A stretch of 57,641 nt of DNA from Verrucomicrobiales bacterium (GTDB lineage Bacteria; Verrucomicrobiota; Verrucomicrobiia; Verrucomicrobiales; DEV007): NCBI GenBank assembly GCA_029213005.1, contig JARGPI010000037.1, forward strand, positions 1 to 57,641. The letters are read 5' to 3'. The notes beneath the pieces were generated by a model. It was not told where the DNA came from. It saw only the letters and a program-made list of their open reading frames with translations, and ran no database searches. Shown in pieces: positions 29,101-35,715 of the stretch. How positions within the stretch are numbered: position 1 is the first letter of the stretch; each line of letters begins with the position of its first letter. The translations under genes were made by a program, and so were the position numbers.

Positions 29101-32100
29101 CACTGCTCCGGTGTGTCCCAACCCGGTAAGGGAAGCGGCTGTGGTATTTCCGTTAACCGTGTCAACCAGAGACGCGATATCATTTTGCCGATAGGCGCCG
29201 GAGTTATATCCTCCGTGCCCGATCTGGGCAAAAGTGCCCCATGAGTTATCACCGTAACCCGAGCCGTGAGCGACTACCGAGGTTTGCGAAACAACGGAGA
29301 TATCACCCGTCGCCGCGCCAGGCGCATTATAACCTCCGTGACCGATCTGGGCGTAGGAAGATCCGGTTGAATCGTTATTGGTTCGCTGGCCTGCGAGAGC
29401 CTCTACTGAAAGCGCCTCAATCGTGATGTTTCCAGTTTTGGTTCCTTCTACGTAACCAACAATCGATCCCTCTCTTTCGGCCACGTCAGGTACGTTCACG
29501 ACATAGATCTCTGCACCGACACTGTGGGCGGTAGCAGTGGTTCCAAATAGGCCCCGCTCCATATCGATCTGGGTCCCATTGTCGATTGTCCGCACGCCGA
29601 TAATCTCTTCATCAATTTTGATCAGGGTATACTGAGATAAACCCGCAGATGATCCTACCGTGATGTCCAGTTCGTTAGCGTTTGCCGAACTCGCTGACAA
29701 CGCCTCCTCAAGCGTTGTCGCGGCCGTTGCGTCCAATGTAATACCGGAACTGAAAACGACATTGGTTCCGTTGAAACTAATACTTTCCGAAGACAGCTCC
29801 CCGGCCACCGCGGAACTTGGATCGTTAGGATCAAAATTTTCCCCCAGCCCCCCGTGACCCACCTGAGCAAAGCTTCTGTCATCGCTCCCGATAATCTGGA
29901 GCGCCCCCTCTGTTTTTACTGAGATATCACCACTCATCGATCCGGTTCCAGCCGCTTTGTAAACCACATCGTTATCGATTTGGGCCTGACTGACCGTAGC
30001 AAAATCAGCGTTGAGGTAACGACTCAACGGATTTTCCACCGAGCCATTGTCAGATAGAAGAGTTAGGTTTCGGCTGTTCGAACCCCCATGTCCAATCATG
30101 GCATGACCATCGGCAATCGAATTGGTAAAGAAGTCGGTCAATACCCCGACGTAATTCGTGGCCGTGACATTGATATCTCCGGAGGAATGGTAGCCGTCCG
30201 GATCCGTTAAGAGATGATTTCGGTATCCCACTTGAGCAAACTCCCGTGTTCCACTGGAAGTCACCAAAACAATGCCTGAAAAAATATTAGTCTCTCCCGC
30301 CCGGCTGCCCACACTGACCTCCTGGTAACCGGCGCTGTTAATCTGGGTGATCGAGTTTGAAGCCCCCCACGATATTTCCGACAGTTCCTCAAATCCCAAA
30401 TTCGCTGCCGTATTCACAGGTAGAACACCGTCCCAACCCGCGACCAGGTTAATGTTACCCGAAGACAACCCACTGTTGTCCATATGGTTAAGCAGGTTGG
30501 AATTAACCGAAATATTACCGTGAGCCAGGAAAGTCAGCGAGTTATCACTGATGTAGTGAATATCGTCCACATTCGACCCGGCGGCACCGATGGTTATATT
30601 CCCGGATCCTGCGATCGAAGCATCGGTAAATATCAAAACATTGGTATTATGTATTAACCCGGCGAAAGCGTCCGCATCAGCCTGGAGCGCTGCGGCATCC
30701 CAACCGTCGACACCATGAGCGGAACCAACCAGAGTTTCTACCGACAAGGTGATGCCTGCCGTTGCCGAATTGGCGATTAGGATATCACCCGGGTCCAGCA
30801 GGAGAGTTCCATTCTGTCCGTTATTTGCGAGGGTCGAAACCATACCATCGAAGCTGAGGTTTCTCTTTCCACTAACCTCGACAAAACCACCGTTCCCCGT
30901 CGCCCCGGTCGCCTGAGCTGAGACATCTCCTGAAAACAGCGTGTCACCGTCCGACCAGAGCACGACCTCTCCACCATCACCCAGTGAACCATCGGCGATC
31001 AGAAGGGCTCCTTCAGAGACTGTCAGATTGCTGGCATTGGATATATCAACATCCTGCCCCCGGAAGCCTCCCCCCACACGGATCCGCCCTCCATTCATTC
31101 CGGCAACGTCAATCAATGCCCCGGAACCTATCGATATTTCATCAGCGGATACGTCAACCTGACCTCCAACCACCGTTCCAACTGAGGACACCCTTCCATC
31201 CAAACTAATGTCTTCCGATGCACTTAAGCTTACGCTCCCTCCATCAATACCATCAGCGATAAGCAATGAGTCTTGCCCAACCGACAACTCGGTAGCATGA
31301 ACCTCGATCAACCCACCATCACCTACCTCCGAAGAAGCATCGATCCTACCCGACGCCAGATTGACAGAATCGGCCTGAATGGCGATCTGCCCTCCGCTTC
31401 CATCCGTATTTCTCGCATAAAGATCGCCCGTATTTGTTATACGACTACCGGTGCCCGCATTGAGCGTGAGGCGACCTCCATTAAATTGATATCCACTCGC
31501 CCTGACCGTTCCCGAGTTATTAATTGCGAGAGCGTAGGCATTCCCATGAGCGCTCAGCTCAACATTACCACCCGAGATAACACCTGAGTTGTTAATACCC
31601 GTAGCGGAACCAGCTGCCGTCCCCCGCACCGAAATCGATGCCCCGTCGGAGGTTTGATCAACCAGAATGTCTCCTCCGGCACCCAAAGCGATTGCCCGGC
31701 TGGCGGTGATTCGGCCCTGATTATCAACGTAGTTCCCCAGAAAAATCACGTCCTGCCCTGAAACGGTTCCATAGTTAACGACACCGGCAGAACCACTTCC
31801 CCGGAATAACGTGCTCCCTCCGTTGAGGAGATCTTCATTGCTGGCATCGAGAGTCGATAACGTGAGCGCACCACCGACATCAATCACACCACTCGCCCCC
31901 ACGAAAATGCCGTTCGGGTTAATTACCATCACTCCGCCATTCGCACTCAACTGACCATAGATTGCTGATGGATTACCACTGACAACCCGGTTCACCGAGA
32001 TCGACGAAGCTCCAGGCTGAACAAAACGCGTTACCTCTCCTGCGCCGATAGAAAACTCCTGCCAGTTAATTATCGCTGCATTTGAAGCCTGATGAATGAT

Positions 32101-32277
32101 CAGATTGGAGGTGCCGGCCCCACTGAAACTTACCGCCCCGGCCACAACGTTTGCTCCAAGGGGATTAGCAGAAACATGTCCACTAAAGATAACGGTCCCG
32201 CAAAATGCTAAACCCGCCAACAAATCCCGGGAAAAACCAAATAGCGAACAGCAGGTATTTAATACATTTATTCTCAT
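26194..32277 (-). CDS. Giant TPS-domain exoprotein B with GHGG repeats
   Basis: A 2027-residue paralogue of exoprotein A, 28 bases upstream and surely co-transcribed. Signal peptide: LLAGLAFCGTVIFSGHVSA. TPS domain: I-I-N-W-Q-E-F-S-I-G-A-G-E, V-V-S-G-N-P-S-A-I-Y-G, and V-I-N-P-N-G-I-F-V-G-A-S-G-V-I-D-V. About 17 Q-I-G-(H/N/S)-G-G motifs fill 27.28-30.25 kb. Two inserts stand out. One at about 29485-29680 ends G-L-F-G-T-T-A-T-A-H-S-V-G-A, a small domain known from phage tail proteins. The other at 28078-28126 is a dockerin or EF-hand-like calcium loop, D-F-N-G-D-G-V-V-D-A-L-D. The C-terminus has the basic patch R-R-T-Q-R-A-L-R-P-A-G, then F-Y-L-Y-D...N-P-Y-S-S-L-S-L-F as in A. Role unknown; adhesion or matrix are guesses. 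Confidence 0.88.
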   Translation of the reverse strand: MRINVLNTCCSLFGFSRDLLAGLAFCGTVIFSGHVSANPLGANVVAGAVSFSGAGTSNLIIHQASNAAIINWQEFSIGAGEVTRFVQPGASSISVNRVVSGNPSAIYGQLSANGGVMVINPNGIFVGASGVIDVGGALTLSTLDASNEDLLNGGSTLFRGSGSAGVVNYGTVSGQDVIFLGNYVDNQGRITASRAIALGAGGDILVDQTSDGASISVRGTAAGSATGINNSGVISGGNVELSAHGNAYALAINNSGTVRASGYQFNGGRLTLNAGTGSRITNTGDLYARNTDGSGGQIAIQADSVNLASGRIDASSEVGDGGLIEVHATELSVGQDSLLIADGIDGGSVSLSASEDISLDGRVSSVGTVVGGQVDVSADEISIGSGALIDVAGMNGGRIRVGGGFRGQDVDISNASNLTVSEGALLIADGSLGDGGEVVLWSDGDTLFSGDVSAQATGATGNGGFVEVSGKRNLSFDGMVSTLANNGQNGTLLLDPGDILIANSATAGITLSVETLVGSAHGVDGWDAAALQADADAFAGLIHNTNVLIFTDASIAGSGNITIGAAGSNVDDIHYISDNSLTFLAHGNISVNSNLLNHMDNSGLSSGNINLVAGWDGVLPVNTAANLGFEELSEISWGASNSITQINSAGYQEVSVGSRAGETNIFSGIVLVTSSGTREFAQVGYRNHLLTDPDGYHSSGDINVTATNYVGVLTDFFTNSIADGHAMIGHGGSNSRNLTLLSDNGSVENPLSRYLNADFATVSQAQIDNDVVYKAAGTGSMSGDISVKTEGALQIIGSDDRSFAQVGHGGLGENFDPNDPSSAVAGELSSESISFNGTNVVFSSGITLDATAATTLEEALSASSANANELDITVGSSAGLSQYTLIKIDEEIIGVRTIDNGTQIDMERGLFGTTATAHSVGAEIYVVNVPDVAEREGSIVGYVEGTKTGNITIEALSVEALAGQRTNNDSTGSSYAQIGHGGYNAPGAATGDISVVSQTSVVAHGSGYGDNSWGTFAQIGHGGYNSGAYRQNDIASLVDTVNGNTTAASLTGLGHTGAVLVEAQNGDVILMAGIDSNNYVQIGHGGINSHGNHSGDMVSDGSQTSGALKDGITVSATGNVILDRLDDHNDILNTAGLAYTQIGMGGAYAGGRFDSDIDVDAGGDFELHGGAASGAYSQLGNGGRTDTNSIRRAEGDLTGDISLDVGGNLLMRSGSYGGDSYTQIGHGGSYRYSDQDGGHNGEIIVNVGGDIEMAAGGIDRETGVGYDQISDRNYTQIGHGGAVALGAHYGDVEVNSGGSLTIKTYIGAREYSLSADRYSGTVLGQYSYGQIGNGGYASEDSRGSQLGIGELGSSDITVNINGDISLLSAYEFGSARSDVTDQTEDSLDFNGDGVVDALDVTVMAPVQFARDNYTQIGSGGSGASRDQDRTIISDVTVISGGDITLAGGTVDVSTLQSETLNGVNGQTVATNENDVVSVDNYSRIGNGGNYNKASTDGAITVIAAGDINLQAGDGRREMAVIGSGGFDSGRNDDNDITTTRVGDIQVVSGGTIALTGSNAGVSDYRGSEFSYAQIGNDLNQGGFTSSSNITVTATEDIIIAVGSSNMEAYAQIGSGGADRARGDISGTIDVIVGNDLFMIGDEGTDNENSYKYSKIGHGARAQTSQTQVVDRNDSMNNGSWNGDIFVKVGNDLSLQDGFIGHIDSQSRQTSVSSGSGDTIIAVSRSNPNYLEGGDGALVADEFSGFSSANQGLGGELRFYMPNRPSNQIEIGATINGVEYSGTPNGVAVLNGDQIGSENLDYPEFTMSSVAMSLSLGSVELVNNGVTTNSSPLVTLNLDSPLGSFTPEGDYSLINGLGGFYQFYYNNVTTQSSVESSPVGTGSSLQFSFPEINYLVPWEAFELPYALLEFDGYETHWGSLSASEAVETNSIPRFGIEETLDAMFGPRTGGGLAATGANSDSERPILVGRSSSELEADEDRERRTQRALRPAGKAQNVFYLYDFNSNPYSSLSLFGVPFADIPAFSAAR

Positions 32278-32339
32278 CTTAACTATACTCGATTTACCAG
32301 GCCACCCCTGACATCACCAGTAATCATTACACACCAAAA

Positions 32340-32358
32340 ATGATGTAAAGATGATGTA
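32340..32358. promoter_or_regulatory. Direct repeat, candidate OmpR-type site
   Basis: ATGATGTA occurs twice with exactly 11 bases from start to start (32340-32347 and 32351-32358, spacer AAG). Tandem half-sites at 11-bp period are the usual target form for OmpR/PhoB-family regulators. The site is 63-81 bases upstream of the exoprotein B start codon and just past the stop of an OmpR-type regulator gene, within a 259-base AT-rich gap. Confidence 0.6.
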
Positions 32359-32536
32359 CTGAAACAAATTCGAATATAGTTAAAAAAAGAACCCTTACAC
32401 GACTACACAAAACCAATCAAAACACCCAACTATATAACGCAACGCACAGCACCCCACCGACCAAATCAGGCCTCAGAGCACTGTTACAGCAATGAACCCA
32501 CTCTACCAGATCGGGTCCGCTATTGAAAAACCACGG

Positions 32537-33211
32537 TCAGCATTCACCTAGAACATACCCCTGTCCCCGACGGGTACGGATAAGATCTTTAGAACCGGGA
32601 CTAACCGCTAATTTTCTCCTCAACGAATAAATAGTGGCATCAACCACATTACTCATCGGGGAAACCAAATCGTCATAGATATGTTCTTCAATCTCGAGGC
32701 GCGACACGACCTCCCCCTTACGCAGGGCCAGATACTCGATCGCAGCAAACTCTCTCGCCGTCAGATCAATATTGATCCCATCCCGCGATACCCGTTTGGA
32801 TGCAGTGTCGACTTTCAGATCCAGAACCTTTAAAACCGATTCCGCTTTGCGGTATCTTCGCCGGCAAAGCACCTCAACTCTGGCTAATAACTCATCGATA
32901 TCGAACGGTTTTGTGAGATAGTCATCAGCGCCGGTTCGCAATCCTTTAACCCGGTCTTCGACTGTAGACATTGCGGATAAAAACATAGCTGGCGTATCGT
33001 CACCGGAGTCTCGAAGATTTTTCAGAAGAGCCAGGCCGTTCACACCTGGGAGCATAATATCCAAAATCATTGCGTCGTAGGAGTGATCTCTAAGTAACTC
33101 GAAGGCATCGGATCCATTCCCGGTATGATCCACGGCATAACCGGACCGCTTTAACGTCATAGCGAGCGATCTCCGCAACCTCTCGTAATCTTCAATCAAT
33201 AGTATTCGCAT
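32537..33211 (-). CDS. OmpR-family response regulator (orphan)
   Basis: A 224-residue DNA-binding regulator. The start at 33211 gives the usual receiver opening M-R-I-L-L-I-E-D. Phospho-acceptor Asp51 lies in I-L-D-I-M-L-P-G, the switch threonine/serine region is F-L-S-A, and the conserved lysine is in D-D-Y-L-T-K-P-F. The C-terminal winged helix shows L-T-A-R-E-F-A-A-I-E-Y-L and ends I-R-T-R-R-G-Q-G-Y-V-L. No kinase gene adjoins it on this strand. It is a paralogue of the regulator at 33599, transcribed divergently. It points into the exoprotein genes, 259 bases ahead, so control of those genes is likely but not shown. Confidence 0.92.
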   Translation of the reverse strand: MRILLIEDYERLRRSLAMTLKRSGYAVDHTGNGSDAFELLRDHSYDAMILDIMLPGVNGLALLKNLRDSGDDTPAMFLSAMSTVEDRVKGLRTGADDYLTKPFDIDELLARVEVLCRRRYRKAESVLKVLDLKVDTASKRVSRDGINIDLTAREFAAIEYLALRKGEVVSRLEIEEHIYDDLVSPMSNVVDATIYSLRRKLAVSPGSKDLIRTRRGQGYVLGEC

Positions 33212-33598
33212 AATCCACACCCAAACAAATGTTGTCAAAATGACGAAACTTGACGACCGGACGCCTGATAAACTTCGAGATTATTTCAAATCGCTCCATC
33301 TTAGATTCAATCATTATACCCTCTATTATTGTGGGAGTGATAGGTGTGACACCAATTTTGTCTTAGATTTTGCCGGCGTTAATCTGGCATTAATGTTTCG
33401 ACCCAAAATCAGGGTATCAGCGACACATTTCCGGGGTGAATTAGAAAAAAGTGAGTAATCTTCGGGGGTAGCGGAAGGCATTCGAGGAGGCTTTTTGGGT
33501 GTGCCAGGATCAGGTCGGTCAGCGAATCCAGATTTGTTGTTAGTTTTTCATCTTCCATTCATCTTTATAAGGTAACTTATCAAATCCGTTGACCTGCC
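33212..33598. promoter_or_regulatory. Divergent control region between two response regulator genes
   Basis: A 387-base gene-free gap that must hold both promoters. A 72-codon frame at 33240-33458 has no family features and I reject it. Candidate signals: GGCGTTAATCT and GGCATTAATGT placed head to tail at exactly 11-bp period (33375-33396); TGACGA repeated at 10-bp period (33241-33256); and the small palindrome GGTGTGACACC (33343-33353). Binding is not established for any of them. Confidence 0.55.
33375..33396. promoter_or_regulatory. 11-bp direct repeat, candidate regulator site
   Basis: GGC-(G/A)-TTAAT-(C/G)-T occurs twice in tandem with an 11-bp period and 9 of 11 positions identical. It sits about midway between the two divergent OmpR-type genes. 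Its sequence differs from the repeat at 32340, so the two may serve different regulators. Confidence 0.4.
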
Positions 33599-34285
33599 AT
33601 GCGTGCATTAATTGTAGAAGATTCAGAGCGACTTCGAGATGTGGTTTCCACCGCGCTTCGTAAGTCAGGCTATATTGTCGACGATGTCGGAGAGGGCGAC
33701 CACGGCTGGTTTTTGCTACAGAACAATCGTTACGACGTTGTCCTTCTGGACATTATGCTACCCAACCTCGATGGCCTTTCAATACTGGGTCGGCTCCGCG
33801 AGTCGGGGGACGAGACCCCGGTATTGATTCTTTCGGCAAAAAGCCAGATAAAGGATCGCGTCCTTGGACTCGACAGCGGGGCTGATGACTACCTGATCAA
33901 ACCCTTCGATTTGGAAGAACTCATCGCAAGAGTCAAGGTACTGTCACGCAGGAATTCATCAAGCCGGGCTACGGTCCTGAAGGTTGATGACCTCGAAGTG
34001 AACACCTCTGCCAAAACCGTGACGCGGTCGAACAAACCCATCAATCTGAGTGCAAGGGAGTTTGCGGTTCTCGAAATCCTGATCAGAAATGTCGACCGGG
34101 TCGTTTCGAGAACCACTTTTGATGAACAATTTTATGAAGACGGCGTATTGCCGATGAGCAACGTCATAGATGTCGTGGTGTGCTCTATCCGAAGAAAAAT
34201 TGGTTTCGGAGGAAAATTACCCAACCTTATTCACACGAGAAGAGGAATGGGCTATATCATGACGTCAGCGGATGAAGTCCATTGA
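33599..34285 (+). CDS. OmpR-family response regulator
   Basis: A 228-residue two-component regulator. The receiver domain opens M-R-A-L-I-V-E-D-S-E, with Asp51 in L-L-D-I-M-L-P-N and Lys in D-D-Y-L-I-K-P-F. The winged-helix output has L-S-A-R-E-F-A-V-L-E and I-H-T-R-R-G-M-G-Y-I-M. It overlaps the following histidine kinase gene by 14 bases, which indicates tight translational coupling and a cognate pair. It is clearly related to the divergent regulator at 32537 (same length, same Asp51 position, shared D-I-M-L-P and T-R-R-G-x-G-Y). The pair may respond to an envelope signal; the target genes are unproven, but the exoproteins are nearest. Confidence 0.93.
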   Translation: MRALIVEDSERLRDVVSTALRKSGYIVDDVGEGDHGWFLLQNNRYDVVLLDIMLPNLDGLSILGRLRESGDETPVLILSAKSQIKDRVLGLDSGADDYLIKPFDLEELIARVKVLSRRNSSSRATVLKVDDLEVNTSAKTVTRSNKPINLSAREFAVLEILIRNVDRVVSRTTFDEQFYEDGVLPMSNVIDVVVCSIRRKIGFGGKLPNLIHTRRGMGYIMTSADEVH

Positions 34286-35687
34286 AAAACAGCTCCTCAC
34301 GAGACTCCTGATCGGGCAGGGCATCCTATGGATACTTGCCTCGATTGTGGTGTGGCATTCAGAACGGGCCCGCCTCTATTCCGAGTTCGATAGCGAATTA
34401 CGCCACATGAGTGGCGGTATCCGAATGCATTTAAGGGACAAGAATGTTGATAAAGAAATTGAAGCCCGCTGGCCCGGGTTTCTCTCTTCGGAAAACAGTG
34501 GCTTTGTTCAAGCCTGGGATAAGGACGGCACTATCTGGTTAAAGTCTAAAAACCTTGGTGACGATGAATTAGTTCTTCCCTTCGATCCCAATTCCCCACC
34601 GGACTCCGATCTGCCAATGCAGATGACTATGGTCAACTTTCAAGGTAGTAAGGGTGAACGCTTCCGCGGCGCACTGAGCCCGATTCGCACTCCCCCGAGA
34701 ATGCCGAGACGACCCCACCGGTCACCCCAGGAGCGCCCCCCGGACGGCGGCGTCCTCCTGGTGGCGAAATCCAGAGAAGTGCTGGAACGCAACCTGCTGC
34801 TCCTCGGTATCGGAGTTGTCGCACTCGGGGCACTCGCTTCGGCCTTTACTGCATTATTGGTTAGAACCTCGGTTCGACAGGGGCTTGCCCCCCTGTTTGA
34901 AATGGGGAATCAGGCCAGCGCCATCGATGTCCAGAACCTTGAGACCCGATTTACCAGCGAATCAATCCCCAGTGAACTTGAACCCATTTCAAAAACATTG
35001 AATGATTTACTAGAGAGGATCGAGGCCGGATTTCGACGGGAGAGAAGATTTAATTCGGACTCCGCTCATGAGCTCCGAACCCCGGTTGCAGAAATCAAAT
35101 CTCTAGCAGCCCTTATGGTCAAATGGCCGGAAGAGTCGACGCCGGAACGGCATCTCGACATTTTGAAAACCGCATCTCATATGGAGAGGGTGATCGAAAG
35201 TCTCATGAACCTCGCTCAATGGGATTCCGAAAGCGAACCTCTCCAAATTGAAACTATCGCAGTCGAGTCGGTACTTGATGAATATCGGGACAAATACGTC
35301 GACCAGATAAAGGATAAGCAAATCAAACTGACTTTCTCCGGAGAAAACCAAACGGTGGAAGCCGACCCGACTCTATTCAATCTTATTATCTCCAACCTTC
35401 TGTCAAACGCAGTGACCTACACGCCCAAAAATGGCATCGTCAAGGTTACTATAGGTGATACTCAACCGGAAATATTAGCCGTCTCAAACTCAGTTGAAGA
35501 CCTTAACCCAGAAGAGATACAGCATTATGCCGAGAGATTCTGGCGGGCCGATGGCGTACGAACTGGTGATACCCACTGCGGGCTGGGGCTCTCCATCGTT
35601 TCAGCCTGCGTCGACCGCTTAGGCTGGAAAATGAAAATTAGCCTCGATAACAGCGGGAACATGTTGACCTTCCAGCTATCAAGATAA
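34272..35687 (+). CDS. Membrane sensor histidine kinase
   Basis: A 471-residue sensor kinase. The first membrane helix is at about 11-29 and the second at about 175-197 (LLLLGIGVVALGALASAFTA). The ~145-residue exported sensor between them holds a proline/arginine-rich run (RTPPRMPRRPHRSPQERPP). A HAMP-like linker follows. His266 lies in S-A-H-E-L-R-T-P, the dimerisation and phosphotransfer site. The ATP-binding domain has an N box (L-I-I-S-N-L-L-S-N-A) and a G box (H-C-G-L-G-L-S-I-V). All core residues are present. It overlaps its response regulator gene by 14 bases and ends 28 bases before the convergent beta-helix gene. The sensor domain is not one I recognise. Confidence 0.93.
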   Translation: MKSIEKQLLTRLLIGQGILWILASIVVWHSERARLYSEFDSELRHMSGGIRMHLRDKNVDKEIEARWPGFLSSENSGFVQAWDKDGTIWLKSKNLGDDELVLPFDPNSPPDSDLPMQMTMVNFQGSKGERFRGALSPIRTPPRMPRRPHRSPQERPPDGGVLLVAKSREVLERNLLLLGIGVVALGALASAFTALLVRTSVRQGLAPLFEMGNQASAIDVQNLETRFTSESIPSELEPISKTLNDLLERIEAGFRRERRFNSDSAHELRTPVAEIKSLAALMVKWPEESTPERHLDILKTASHMERVIESLMNLAQWDSESEPLQIETIAVESVLDEYRDKYVDQIKDKQIKLTFSGENQTVEADPTLFNLIISNLLSNAVTYTPKNGIVKVTIGDTQPEILAVSNSVEDLNPEEIQHYAERFWRADGVRTGDTHCGLGLSIVSACVDRLGWKMKISLDNSGNMLTFQLSR

Positions 35688-35715
35688 CGAGTTCTGCTTC
35701 GGCAAGTAACAACTA

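Noticed and set aside
20600..30250. Regularly recurring DNA pattern (CC-A/G-TG-N-CC-N-AT) resembling a direct-repeat array
   Set aside because: It is not a CRISPR. The pattern is the reverse complement of codons for I-G-H-G-G in two long coding genes, and the spacing is irregular (about 100-450 bases).
33240..33458. 72-codon frame between the regulator genes
   Set aside because: No recognisable domain. It lies in the expected promoter region of two divergent genes.
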